From NCBI RefSeq assembly GCF_018323985.1, contig NZ_AP024590.1:1984001-2048000 (forward strand): a stretch of 64,000 nucleotides of DNA, in the 5' to 3' direction. Source of the DNA: Enterobacter kobei (lineage in GTDB: Bacteria; Pseudomonadota; Gammaproteobacteria; Enterobacterales; Enterobacteriaceae). The position numbers were made by a program, and so were the translations under genes. This document shows, piece by piece, positions 51,361 to 60,143 of the stretch. Below the pieces are notes generated by a model. That model saw nothing but the letters and a program-made list of their open reading frames with translations, did no database searches and was not told the DNA's origin. How positions within the stretch are numbered: position 1 is the first letter of the stretch; each line of letters starts with the position of its first letter.

Positions 51361-53100
51361 GTGAAAAAGAACAGCGTTACCCGCAATTTTACTCCCCTGC
51401 GTTTTACTCTGCTGTGCATCGCCATTCTCTTTTCGCTTGGCATACTGCTGGGGCGAACCGCCTGGCTGCAAATCATCGCCCCGGACACGCTGGTCAGGCA
51501 GGAAGATATGCGTTCCCTGCGCGAAGTGAAAGTCGCCTCGCCCCGCGGCATGATTGTCGATCGTAATGGCTTGCCGCTCGCGGTCAGCGTGCCCGTGGAT
51601 GCCATCTGGGCCGATCCTAAAGTTATCCAGGAAAAGGGCGGCGTGAAGGATGACGGACGCTGGCAGGCGCTGGCGAACGCGCTGCATATGCCACTCGGCG
51701 AACTGTCCTCGACGCTCGCCCAGCACGCGCAGTCGCGTTTTGTCTATCTGGCGCGCCAGCTGGATCCGCAGCAGGCGCAATGGATAGATCATCTCAATTT
51801 GCCAGGTATTAACCTGCAAACGGAATCGCGCCGTTTCTATCCCGGTGGACATGTTGCCGCCAATCTCATTGGTTTTACGAATATCGACGGGCAGGGTATT
51901 GAAGGCGTCGAGAAAAGCTTTAACGGACAACTGACCGGCAAGCCTGGCCTGCGTGAAGTGCGTAAGGATCGCTACGGGCATGTGATTGAAAACATCACCG
52001 AAACGCCCGCGGTACCGGCGCAGACCGTGACGCTGAGCATCGATAAACGTCTGCAAACGCTGACGGAAGATGCGCTGGATAATGCTGTCACCTGGAACAA
52101 AGCGGCGTCCGGCGCGGCGGTACTGGTGAAAGTGCAGACCGGGGAAGTGCTGGCGATGGCGAATTATCCGGATTTCAATCCTAATAACCGCAGCGGCGCG
52201 ACGCTGGATGATTTCCGCAATCGCGCCATCAGCGATACCTTCGAACCCGGGTCAACGGTGAAGCCAATGGTGCTGATGACCGCGTTACAGCAGGGGATCG
52301 TGCAGCCCGACAGCGTAGTCGATACCCACCCCTATGTCATTGACGGGCACCGTATTCGCGACGTCGGCTATTACCCGGAACTGACACTGACCGGCATCCT
52401 GCAGAAATCGAGCGATACCGGCGTATCACGGTTGTCGCTGGCGATGCCGATCCAGAAGCTGCTCGATACCTATAAAAACTTTGGTTTTGGTACGCCCACC
52501 GGCCTTGGTCTGACTGGCGAAAGTCACGGCAGCCTGCCGGTGCGGCGTTACTGGGGACAGCTCGATCGCGCCACTTTCTCCTTCGGCTATGGCCTGATGG
52601 TGACGCCATTACAACTGGCGCATGTCTATGCCACTATCGGCAGCTTTGGGCTGGCGCGTCCGTTGTCGATCACCCGCGTCGACCCGCCGGTCATGGGCAC
52701 GCAGGTGATGCCCGCTAATATTGTGCATCAAGTGGAACATATGATGGAGAGCGTTGCGCTGCCGGGTGGTGGTGGCACCAAAGCAGCTGTGCGCGATTAT
52801 CGGGTGGCGGTAAAAACCGGCACGGCGAAGAAAATCGGTGACGACGGCAAATACGTCGATAAATACGTCGCCTATACCGCCGGGGTCGCTCCCGCCAGTC
52901 AGCCTGAGTATGCGCTGGTGGTGGTGATTGACGATCCGAAAAACGGTGCCTATTACGGCGGTGCGGTGTCAGCGCCGGTATTCAGCGAGATTATGACCCG
53001 GGTGCTGCGTGTTGAGAACGTCGAACCCGATGGCCTGCGCCCCGGAGACGATCACCTGCTGGTGCTCAATTCCGCCAATGCGGCTGACGTCACGCGCTAA
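51361..53100 (+). CDS. FtsI/PBP3-like class B penicillin-binding protein (PBP3SAL type)
   Basis: 579-aa peptidoglycan transpeptidase paralogous to division protein FtsI. N-terminal anchor about 14-36, then the class B dimerisation domain and the transpeptidase. Active-site motifs: Ser298-x-x-Lys301 (GSTVKPM), S350-S351-D352 where FtsI has SSN, and KTG at 485-487. Location between cspC and rlmA matches the second PBP3 of Salmonella, which works in acid. GTG start with AGGAGC upstream. The E. coli K-12 chromosome has no gene here, so this lineage has two FtsI-like enzymes (the main ftsI is not in this window). Confidence 0.92.
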   Translation: MKKNSVTRNFTPLRFTLLCIAILFSLGILLGRTAWLQIIAPDTLVRQEDMRSLREVKVASPRGMIVDRNGLPLAVSVPVDAIWADPKVIQEKGGVKDDGRWQALANALHMPLGELSSTLAQHAQSRFVYLARQLDPQQAQWIDHLNLPGINLQTESRRFYPGGHVAANLIGFTNIDGQGIEGVEKSFNGQLTGKPGLREVRKDRYGHVIENITETPAVPAQTVTLSIDKRLQTLTEDALDNAVTWNKAASGAAVLVKVQTGEVLAMANYPDFNPNNRSGATLDDFRNRAISDTFEPGSTVKPMVLMTALQQGIVQPDSVVDTHPYVIDGHRIRDVGYYPELTLTGILQKSSDTGVSRLSLAMPIQKLLDTYKNFGFGTPTGLGLTGESHGSLPVRRYWGQLDRATFSFGYGLMVTPLQLAHVYATIGSFGLARPLSITRVDPPVMGTQVMPANIVHQVEHMMESVALPGGGGTKAAVRDYRVAVKTGTAKKIGDDGKYVDKYVAYTAGVAPASQPEYALVVVIDDPKNGAYYGGAVSAPVFSEIMTRVLRVENVEPDGLRPGDDHLLVLNSANAADVTR

Positions 53101-53162
53101 ATCATTTCCTGCCGGGGCGATTGGCGTTACACTTTCGCCCTTTATTACCGCCCGGAGTTGTT

Positions 53163-53978
53163 ATGTCGTTCAGTTGCCCCCTTTGCCACGCCCCGTTGTG
53201 CCGCCAGCAAAACAGTCTCGTCTGCCCGCAACGGCATCAGTTTGATCTGGCGAAAGAGGGCTACGTCAATTTGCTGCCCGTTCAGCATAAACGATCCCGC
53301 GAGCCGGGCGACAGCGCAGAGATGATGCAGGCGCGCCGCGCCTTTCTGGATGCCGGACACTATCAGCCGCTGCGTGACGCCATCAGTCAGCAACTGGACG
53401 CGCGTTTACCCGCGCAGGGGAGTGCGCTGCTGGATATTGGCTGCGGCGAAGGCTATTACACCGATGCGTTCGCGCACATCGCCGCCCGGCACGGGGCGCA
53501 GACGTTCGGGCTGGACGTATCGAAGCCTGCCATCCGGGCCGCAGCCAAACGCTATCCGCAGGTGATGTTCTGCGTGGCGTCAAGCCACCGTCTGCCGTTT
53601 GAAGATCGTACGCTGGACGCGGTGGTGCGCATTTATGCCCCGTGCAAGGCACAGGAGCTGGCGAGAGTGGTGAAAGCGGGCGGATGGGTGATCACCGCTG
53701 CACCCGGTCCGCACCATTTGCAGGAACTGAAAGGGCTGATCTATGACGAGGTGCAGTTGCATGCGCCGCAACGCGAGCAGATAGAAGGCTTTACGCTGGT
53801 GGATCAGCAATCACTGGGTTACACCATGTCATTGAACGGGGCAGAAGCGGTGGCGCTGTTACAGATGACGCCCTTTGCCTGGCGGGCAAAACCCGCGGTC
53901 CGGGAGGCGCTGGCAGAAAGAGTGCAGTTTACCTGCCAGACGGATTTCAGCATCCAGTGCTGGCAGCGTAACCCTTAA
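53163..53978 (+). CDS. rlmA: 23S rRNA m1G745 methyltransferase RlmA
   Basis: 271-aa SAM-dependent enzyme that makes m1G745 in 23S rRNA. An N-terminal zinc finger (CPLC...CPQRHQ, Cys5, Cys8, Cys21, His25) is followed by LAKEGYVNLLPVQHKRSREP and the SAM motif LLDIGCGEGYYTDAF. ATG 53163 (MSFSCPLCHAPL) is chosen to include the finger directly at the start. It overlaps the convergent mntP end by 4 bases. Confidence 0.95.
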   Translation: MSFSCPLCHAPLCRQQNSLVCPQRHQFDLAKEGYVNLLPVQHKRSREPGDSAEMMQARRAFLDAGHYQPLRDAISQQLDARLPAQGSALLDIGCGEGYYTDAFAHIAARHGAQTFGLDVSKPAIRAAAKRYPQVMFCVASSHRLPFEDRTLDAVVRIYAPCKAQELARVVKAGGWVITAAPGPHHLQELKGLIYDEVQLHAPQREQIEGFTLVDQQSLGYTMSLNGAEAVALLQMTPFAWRAKPAVREALAERVQFTCQTDFSIQCWQRNP

Positions 53979-54538
53979 CCGGCGAAGTGGCTCCAGAGGA
54001 TCTGCGAACCGATACCAATCAGTACCACCCCACCGAGAATTTCCGCCCGTTTGCCTAACAGCGGGCCGATAAAACGTCCCACCATGATACCCAGCGTGGA
54101 CATGATCAGCGTGGCGCAGCCGATGGCGAGCGCGGTAGTAATGATATTGACCTGCAGGAAGGCCAGACCAACGCCGACCGCCATGGCATCGAGGCTGGTT
54201 GCAATCGCGGTGGTGACCAGCAGCCAGAAGCCGTGACGCTGGATCGGCGTATCGTCGTCATCGTTCCCGCGAAAGCCTTCCAGAACCATCCTGCCACCCA
54301 GAAAGACCAGCAGTAAAAAGGCGATCCAGTGGTTCCATTCCAGCACGAACTGGCTGGCGAGCATCCCCAGACCCCAGCCGATCAGCGGCGTCAGCGTTTC
54401 AATCGCGCCGAAGATAAGACCGGTACGCAAGGCTTCCGAGAATTTAGGTTTGTGTAGCGTGGCACCTTTACCGATAGAGGCGGCGAAGGCATCCATCGAC
54501 ATGCCAAAAGCGAGCAGGAGTGTAGCGGAGATATTCAT
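53975..54538 (-). CDS. mntP: Manganese exporter MntP
   Basis: 187-aa inner-membrane manganese efflux pump with six membrane segments. The two conserved Asp-containing segments are FGMSMDAFAASIGKG and ATSLDAMAVGVGLAF. ATG 54538 (MNISATLLLAFGMSMDAF) gives the E. coli length. Upstream on the same strand lie a yybP-ykoY manganese riboswitch, a Fur-like box and two MntR boxes, so it has layered manganese control. Confidence 0.96.
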   Translation of the reverse strand: MNISATLLLAFGMSMDAFAASIGKGATLHKPKFSEALRTGLIFGAIETLTPLIGWGLGMLASQFVLEWNHWIAFLLLVFLGGRMVLEGFRGNDDDDTPIQRHGFWLLVTTAIATSLDAMAVGVGLAFLQVNIITTALAIGCATLIMSTLGIMVGRFIGPLLGKRAEILGGVVLIGIGSQILWSHFAG

Positions 54539-54549
54539 AAAAGCGTCCT

Positions 54550-54730
54550 GACCGGGGTATCCATATAACACATCACTGCCCCCAGTAATCAGCAGTTGAT
54601 GTGTCAATGGTCTCGCCAAATCAAACGGCTACTCGGTTTGATTCGTACGCGCCACGTTTTTCAACGAGTATGTTGACGCGTACATTTCCGGGGTGAATGG
54701 AAATCGGCTACTCCCCAACGACGGGCGCAA
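54550..54730 (-). promoter_or_regulatory. yybP-ykoY manganese riboswitch of mntP
   Basis: On the minus strand the mntP leader contains GGGGAGTAGCC (near 54700-54715), the signature loop of the yybP-ykoY family, a second GAGTAGCC near 54640, and GTCAACATACTCG between. It is the known mntP leader that raises translation when Mn is bound. Limits are approximate. Confidence 0.88.
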
Positions 54731-54790
54731 CCTTACCATATTTTGACAGGCCAGAACAATAACAGATATTCATTACTTTTATCACCAGTT

Positions 54791-54809
54791 GATAACGATT
54801 TGCATTTGT
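54791..54809. promoter_or_regulatory. Candidate Fur box upstream of mntP
   Basis: GATAACGATTTGCATTTGT matches the Fur consensus GATAATGATAATCATTATC at about 13 of 19 positions. Fur helps to activate mntP in E. coli, so the place is reasonable. Confidence 0.5.
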
Positions 54810-54858
54810 CTTTATTGGTAATAATAAGGTTAAAAAATATAAGTTATTACGCCGAAAA

Positions 54859-54919
54859 TAATATAGCAGGGGCTATATTAGCGCTGATTTTATGCGCAAA
54901 GATATAGCCAGTACTATAT
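54859..54919. promoter_or_regulatory. Tandem MntR boxes upstream of mntP
   Basis: TAATATAGC-aggg-GCTATATTA at 54859-54880 is a perfect inverted repeat of the MntR type (core ATAGC-N4-GCTAT). A second, weaker copy ATATAG-ccagta-CTATAT lies at 54902-54919, centres about 41 bp apart (four helical turns). They stand between the yobD end and the mntP leader, as fits MntR activation of mntP. Confidence 0.75.
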
Positions 54920-54925
54920 TTTAAC

Positions 54926-55384
54926 CTATTGAGTTTTAAGCATAATGTTGTAGATGCGTTCCAGATCGTCGATATTTCGCACGCGGATCAGTAACCGGCG
55001 CTGCTCTAATTGCATCACCAGCACGCCATCTTCAGATAAATTCATCTCTTTAATACGCTGATAGGCAATCCAGACGTTGGCGAAGAAAAACCCATCCTGT
55101 TTGAAGATGATCTTCGGCGCACGAACCCAGAACAGATAAATAGCCATCAGCGCCAGTGCACATAATAACCACGTGGTTAAAATGGCACCGTTATTGATGA
55201 CATTATTATAAATAAGGATCACCAGCAGCCCGGCGAAAATGAAGCCGTCGACCCGACTGCGGCGCAGCAGGGGAACGCTGAGCAGGGTATCGCCGTGGCG
55301 GCGAGGCATAATGAATTCATCGTAAAGCGCGTAAGCCAGCAGTGCGGCAACAAACAAAATCAATACGATATCCGTAACCGTCAT
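54926..55384 (-). CDS. yobD: DUF986 inner-membrane protein YobD
   Basis: 152-aa membrane protein with three membrane segments (IVLILFVAALLAYALYDEF, FIFAGLLVILIYNNVI, ILTTWLLCALALMAIYLFW) and a cytoplasmic C-terminal part (EDGVLVMQLEQRRLLIRVRN). ATG 55384 (MTVTDIVLIL) is the conserved start. It lies just after the manXYZ terminator on the same strand; read-through could link it to the PTS operon. Function unknown. Confidence 0.9.
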   Translation of the reverse strand: MTVTDIVLILFVAALLAYALYDEFIMPRRHGDTLLSVPLLRRSRVDGFIFAGLLVILIYNNVINNGAILTTWLLCALALMAIYLFWVRAPKIIFKQDGFFFANVWIAYQRIKEMNLSEDGVLVMQLEQRRLLIRVRNIDDLERIYNIMLKTQ

Positions 55385-55395
55385 CCATCCTCCCG

Positions 55396-55422
55396 AAAAA
55401 AAGCCGGGGCAATAGCCCCGGC
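55396..55422 (-). terminator. Terminator after manZ
   Basis: On the minus strand GCCGGGGC and GCCCCGGC pair around a 4-base loop and are followed by eight T residues. It separates manXYZ from yobD. Confidence 0.88.
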
Positions 55423-55436
55423 GTACAGCGTGTAAC

Positions 55437-56297
55437 TTACAGACCCAGCAGGCCGACAGCGTAACCGGCAATACCGATAACAAAAAAGCCGACGATGATC
55501 CACAGTGGGTTCACTTTCTTACGCAACAGCCACATACAGGCGAAGGTCAGCAGCAATGGCACCAGGCCCGGCATCAGCTGGTCAAGGATGGTCTGCACGG
55601 TAGTAATGTTAGTTTTCCCGGTCTGGTCAGTGATCTCCGACACCACCAGCGGGATATTCACGTGCGTCCACTTGTTAACCAGCGCCCCCATGACAAACAG
55701 GCCGAGAATTGACGCCCCCTCGGTCAGTTTCTGCAGGAAGCCGCCACCCATATCTTTTACGATATCCACGCCTTTACGGTAGCCATAGGCCACGCCGTAA
55801 TAACGCGTTGCCAGACGTACGGCATTAAACAGGATGAAGAACAGCAGTGGCCCGAGCAGGCTACCGCTCATCGCGATCCCGGCTCCCAGCGCGGCGAATA
55901 CCGGACGCACTGTCCCCCAGAAGATCGGGTCACCAACGCCTGCCAGCGGACCCATCAGACCAACTTTGATCCCGTTAATGGCACCGTCATCAATCTCTGC
56001 GCCGTTGGCACGCTGTTCTTCCATCGCCAGCGTGACGCCCAGTACCGGAGCGGCAACATAAGGGTGGGTATTGAAGAACTCCAGATGGCGTTTGATGGCC
56101 TGGCGACGCGCTTCGTTGTTTTCCGGATACAGGCGCTTGATGGCCGGTACCATTGAGAAGCAGAAGCCCAGCGCCTGCATACGTTCGAAGTTCCACGACC
56201 CCTGGAACAGGTTAGAACGAATGAACACGCCACGAATATCACCCGGAGTGAGTTTTTTCACTGCGGTAGTTTTTGTCATATCAACCATGTCGCTCAC
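55437..56297 (-). CDS. manZ: Mannose PTS IID subunit ManZ
   Basis: 286-aa IID subunit of the mannose/glucose/glucosamine PTS; with ManY it forms the membrane pore (also used by phage lambda DNA and some class IIa-type bacteriocins). Conserved segments: GDIRGVFIRSNLFQGSWNFE, AINGIKVGLMGPLAGVGDPI, FWGTVRPVFAALGAGIAM. C-terminal membrane helix ends FFVIGIAGYAVGLLGL. It is last in manXYZ, 3 bases after manY. Confidence 0.97.
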   Translation of the reverse strand: MSDMVDMTKTTAVKKLTPGDIRGVFIRSNLFQGSWNFERMQALGFCFSMVPAIKRLYPENNEARRQAIKRHLEFFNTHPYVAAPVLGVTLAMEEQRANGAEIDDGAINGIKVGLMGPLAGVGDPIFWGTVRPVFAALGAGIAMSGSLLGPLLFFILFNAVRLATRYYGVAYGYRKGVDIVKDMGGGFLQKLTEGASILGLFVMGALVNKWTHVNIPLVVSEITDQTGKTNITTVQTILDQLMPGLVPLLLTFACMWLLRKKVNPLWIIVGFFVIGIAGYAVGLLGL

Positions 56298-56300
56298 CTG

Positions 56301-57101
56301 CTAGTCCAGTTCGTTATCAAGATCGTTTGCACCCGCGGCCGGTACCGGGCCACCTGCTGAACGGTTGTATTTCGGGCTCAGCTGGATGTAAAGGATGGCC
56401 ATTACCGCACCAATCACACCCAGCGCAACCAGGTTGAAGTTGGTGAAGGCGGCAGTGACGAAGCCCAGGTAGAAGAACGGCATCAGATAGCCCGCGCGCA
56501 TCATGTTGATGACCATCGCATAACCCACCACGACGATCATGCCACCGGCGATGTTCAGGCCGCTGGTGACCACCTCAGGGATGGCGTTCAGCATGTTCTG
56601 CACTTCACTGGTACCCACGGAAACCGCAACGATCACCGCCGGAATAGCGATACGCATTGCCTGCAGGAACAGGGATGACACGTGGATCCACGAGAGGGCC
56701 GTGAGGTTGCCATTGTCGGCCGCCTTATCCGCCGCGTGCTGGAAAGCCACGGTAATGGTACGCACGATGATGGTTAATACCTGGCCTGCAGCGGCCAGCG
56801 GGATCGCCAGCGCGATACCGGCACCGATGCTCTGGCCCCCGGCAATGACCAGCACGGTTGAGATAATCGACGCCAGTGCGGCATCCGGTGCCACAGCGGC
56901 GCCGATGTTCATCCAGCCGAGGGCGATCATTTCCAGGGTACCACCGATGATGATGCCTTTTTGCATATCACCAAGCACCATACCGATTAACGTACAGGCC
57001 ACCAGCGGACGGTGGAACTGAAACTCGTCGAGTACCGATTCCATACCGGCGATACAGGCCACGACAAACACCAGCACAATCTGAAGAAGGGTGATCTCCA
57101 T
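56301..57101 (-). CDS. manY: Mannose PTS IIC subunit ManY
   Basis: 266-aa membrane channel subunit IIC of the mannose PTS. Length equals E. coli ManY. Hallmarks: MEITLLQIVLVFVVACIAGM, the HRPLVACTLIGMVLGDMQKG stretch, and GAAVAPDAALASIISTVLV. The C-terminus is charged (GGPVPAAGANDLDNELD). Middle gene of manXYZ; it begins 58 bases after manX. Confidence 0.97.
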   Translation of the reverse strand: MEITLLQIVLVFVVACIAGMESVLDEFQFHRPLVACTLIGMVLGDMQKGIIIGGTLEMIALGWMNIGAAVAPDAALASIISTVLVIAGGQSIGAGIALAIPLAAAGQVLTIIVRTITVAFQHAADKAADNGNLTALSWIHVSSLFLQAMRIAIPAVIVAVSVGTSEVQNMLNAIPEVVTSGLNIAGGMIVVVGYAMVINMMRAGYLMPFFYLGFVTAAFTNFNLVALGVIGAVMAILYIQLSPKYNRSAGGPVPAAGANDLDNELD

Positions 57102-57159
57102 TGTACTTCTCCTATAACTAAGACTAGTTGTGAAAACTGAGTAAATCAGCCTGTGCTGG

Positions 57160-58128
57160 CTACTTCGCCACTTTGCTGATCAAATCCATCATTTTTAGTT
57201 TCGGATCGTTTGAGACTTTACGCACTTCGAGTTCGATACCGCGGGCATTCAGTTTTTTGAACGCTTCAATATCCTGCTCATCAACCGAAACGGCGTTGTT
57301 TACCTGGGTTTTGCCCTGGCGATAGGCCATACCGCCGATATTGACGGAGGTGATCTTCACCCCGGCCTCGACCAGCCGTTCCACATCGGTAGGGTTAGTA
57401 AACAGCAGCATGATGCGTTCACCCGCGTATTTCGGGTTGTTATAAACGCGGATCATCTTAGCGACATCCACCACGTGCGCCGTCACGCCAGGAGGCGCAA
57501 CCTGCGTCAGCAGCGTTTTACGCACGGTATCAGCGGCCACTTCATCGCTGACTACGATAATGCGCTGGACGTTGGTTTCTTTGGTCCACCGTGTTGCCAC
57601 CTGGCCGTGGATCAAACGGTCATCGATACGCGCAAGGCCGATCACCATGTAATCATTCGCCCCCATCGGCTTAACCGGTGCGGTCGGTTTCGCTGCCGCG
57701 ACGGGTGCCGCAGGTGCTGCGACGTCCGGGGCTTTCGCTTTGAGGGCTTTCACTCCCTCACGGCCCGCCTCAACCGCCACGGCGACCAGATCGTCAAACG
57801 TCGGGTTATCATCGCGTCCCATCAGGGTTTCCACCAGCATCGGAATATTGACGCCGGCAACCACTTCGTAATGCTCTTTATCGACGACAATACGACTGGC
57901 AGCGTTAAACGGGCTGCCGCCCCATGTATCGACGAGAAACAGCACGCCTTGACTTGTGTCGAGATTGGCTAACTGAGCGTTGTACTTTTCGATTAACGTT
58001 TCGGCGTTTTCACCGGGAACGAAATCGATCCAGCCCACGTTTTCCTGCTCACCCAACAGCATTTCGGCTGTTTTGAGCAGCTGCTCAGCAGCCCAGCCAT
58101 GTGTGCCTATTACAATAGCAATGGTCAC
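57160..58128 (-). CDS. manX: Mannose PTS IIAB subunit ManX
   Basis: 322-aa cytoplasmic IIAB protein that passes phosphate from HPr to the incoming sugar. IIA phospho-His is His10 (IGTHGWAAEQLL); IIB phospho-His is in LARIDDRLIHGQVATRW near residue 175; an Ala/Pro-rich linker (AAPAAPVAAAKPTAPVKP) joins the two. First gene of manXYZ. The upstream region holds probable Mlc/NagC and CRP sites. In E. coli the mRNA is a target of SgrS; pairing was not traced here. Confidence 0.97.
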   Translation of the reverse strand: MTIAIVIGTHGWAAEQLLKTAEMLLGEQENVGWIDFVPGENAETLIEKYNAQLANLDTSQGVLFLVDTWGGSPFNAASRIVVDKEHYEVVAGVNIPMLVETLMGRDDNPTFDDLVAVAVEAGREGVKALKAKAPDVAAPAAPVAAAKPTAPVKPMGANDYMVIGLARIDDRLIHGQVATRWTKETNVQRIIVVSDEVAADTVRKTLLTQVAPPGVTAHVVDVAKMIRVYNNPKYAGERIMLLFTNPTDVERLVEAGVKITSVNIGGMAYRQGKTQVNNAVSVDEQDIEAFKKLNARGIELEVRKVSNDPKLKMMDLISKVAK

Positions 58129-58240
58129 TTGCTACCTCCGTTATTATCGTTAACACACCTGTAACAGATATGTTGTGAATCTTTCCCGCGTACCGAATCG
58201 ATTCAGATAAGGGTTTGAAAGAAAAGTTAAAACTTCCGTG

Positions 58241-58286
58241 AATTATTTTAGACATCGAAAAAATAATTTTTGTGATGCACATCCGT
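58241..58286. promoter_or_regulatory. Candidate Mlc/NagC operator and CRP site before manX
   Basis: TTATTTT and AAAATAA arms around a CG-containing centre (58241-58268) resemble Mlc/NagC operators, and TGTGATGCACATCC (58271-58284) resembles a CRP half with partial dyad. They lie 113-158 bases upstream of manX, whose E. coli homologue is under Mlc, NagC and CRP. The rest of the 453-bp manX-yoaE gap holds the yoaE leader. Confidence 0.5.
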
Positions 58287-58394
58287 AATTTAGCTTTCGC
58301 CGTTCAGAAATTTCGGCCTGCGAAATAACCACAAAATTGCAAATGCAAATTCCGGTAAATCTTTGCAAAACATTAATTCTCTCTGCTATGTTTA

Positions 58395-58470
58395 GCATCC
58401 GTTTAATTATCAAGGAGTACAGGGCAGTAGCCCCGTGTATGGACCGTCACCGACGTCAGTTAATCCAATG
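58395..58470 (+). promoter_or_regulatory. Candidate structured leader of yoaE
   Basis: About 120-180 bases before yoaE the strand reads AGGAGTACAGGGCAGTAGCC then CCGTGTATGGACCGTCACCG. GGGC-agta-GCCC forms a small hairpin and AGTAGCC recalls the yybP-ykoY loop found on Mn and TerC-family genes, to which yoaE belongs. The full fold was not checked. Confidence 0.35.
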
Positions 58471-58581
58471 GCCGCTTCGTGCCACGCAATCCGGCGTTTT
58501 CCGCCACCTTTCATTTTCATCTGCTGTCATCACGCCTGTGCTTAATGCACCGTTTTGTCATTCCGTAAACAGGAGCCTGTC

Positions 58582-60141
58582 ATGGAATTCTTAATGGACC
58601 CCTCGATATGGGTGGGGTTGTTGACGCTGGTTGTTCTTGAAATCGTTCTCGGTATCGACAACCTGGTGTTTATCGCCATCCTTGCCGATAAACTGCCGCC
58701 AAAACAGCGCGATAAAGCCCGTCTGATCGGTTTATCGCTGGCGCTGGTCATGCGACTCGGCCTCCTGTCGGTGATCTCCTGGATGGTGACGCTGACTAAG
58801 CCGCTGTTTACGGTGATGGATTTAAGCTTCTCCGGCCGTGACTTAATCATGCTGCTCGGGGGACTATTCTTGCTGTTCAAAGCGACAACAGAATTACATG
58901 AGCGACTTGAAAACCGGGAACACGACAGTGGTCAAACGAAAGGTTACGCCAGCTTCTGGGTGGTCGTGGTCCAGATCGTCATCCTTGATGCGGTGTTCTC
59001 ACTGGACGCGGTGATCACCGCGGTCGGTATGGTGAACCATCTGCCGGTGATGATGGCGGCGGTGGTCATTGCCATGGCGGTCATGCTGCTGGCGTCAAAA
59101 CCGCTGACGCGCTTTGTTAACCAGCACCCGACGGTAGTGGTGCTCTGTCTGAGCTTCCTGCTGATGATCGGTCTGAGTCTGGTGGCAGAAGGCTTTGGCT
59201 TCCATATTCCGAAAGGCTATCTGTATGCCGCGATTGGTTTCTCGATCATCATCGAGTTCTTTAACCAGATTGCGCGCCGCAACTTTATTCGCCATCAGTC
59301 GACGCTGCCGCTGCGCGCCCGTACCGCCGATGCAATTTTGCGTCTGATGGGCGGTCGCCGCAAAGACAGCCAGCAGCATGAGCCGGACAGCGAAGCACCG
59401 GTGCAGATCCCGGAAGGGGCCTTTGCGGATGAAGAGCGTTATATGATCAACGGCGTGCTGACGCTGGCCTCGCGCTCACTGCGCAGTATTATGACGCCGC
59501 GCGGCGACATCAGTTGGGTCGATGCCAGCCTGGATAAAGAGACCATTCGCCAGCAACTGCTCTCGTCACCCCACAGCCTGTTCCCGGTTTGCCGGGGCGA
59601 GCTGGATGAAGTGATCGGTATCGTGCGTGCCAAAGAGATGCTGGTGGCGCTGGAAGAGGGGGGTGACGTCGCGGCCATTGCGTCTGCGTCCCCGGCGATC
59701 GTGGTACCGGAAACCCTCGATCCGATCAAACTGCTTGGCGTCCTGCGCCGCGCGCGCGGCAGCTTTGTTATCGTCACCAACGAGTTTGGTGTGGTGCAGG
59801 GGCTGGTGACGCCGCTTGACGTGCTGGAAGCCATTGCCGGTGAATTCCCGGATGCCGACGAAACCCCGGAAATCATCGCGGATGCCGACGGCTGGCTGGT
59901 TAAAGGCACCACCGATCTCCATGCGCTGCAACATGCGCTGGCGCTGGATAATCTGGTCAACGACAGCGAAGACATCGCCACCGTTGCGGGTCTTGTGATC
60001 GCCATTAACGGTCAGATCCCACGCGCGGGTGACGTGCTGCAACTGGCGCCGCTGACCATCACCGTGCTGGAAGCCAACGACTACCGTGTCGATCTGGTAC
60101 GGGTTGTTAAAGAGCGTCCGGAACACGACGAAGAAGAGTAA
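58582..60141 (+). CDS. yoaE: TerC/CBS/CorC membrane protein YoaE
   Basis: 519-aa protein with an N-terminal TerC-type membrane domain (about 1-240, seven helices; EIVLGIDNLVFIAILADKLP and DAVFSLDAVITAVGMVNHLP carry the conserved Asp pairs), two CBS domains (about 300-420) and a C-terminal CorC-type domain (about 430-515). Likely an ion exporter or its regulator; substrate not established. ATG 58582 (MEFLMDPSIWVGLL) has AGGAGC upstream. It is divergent from manX and convergent with pdeD. Confidence 0.93.
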   Translation: MEFLMDPSIWVGLLTLVVLEIVLGIDNLVFIAILADKLPPKQRDKARLIGLSLALVMRLGLLSVISWMVTLTKPLFTVMDLSFSGRDLIMLLGGLFLLFKATTELHERLENREHDSGQTKGYASFWVVVVQIVILDAVFSLDAVITAVGMVNHLPVMMAAVVIAMAVMLLASKPLTRFVNQHPTVVVLCLSFLLMIGLSLVAEGFGFHIPKGYLYAAIGFSIIIEFFNQIARRNFIRHQSTLPLRARTADAILRLMGGRRKDSQQHEPDSEAPVQIPEGAFADEERYMINGVLTLASRSLRSIMTPRGDISWVDASLDKETIRQQLLSSPHSLFPVCRGELDEVIGIVRAKEMLVALEEGGDVAAIASASPAIVVPETLDPIKLLGVLRRARGSFVIVTNEFGVVQGLVTPLDVLEAIAGEFPDADETPEIIADADGWLVKGTTDLHALQHALALDNLVNDSEDIATVAGLVIAINGQIPRAGDVLQLAPLTITVLEANDYRVDLVRVVKERPEHDEEE

Positions 60142-60143
60142 GG

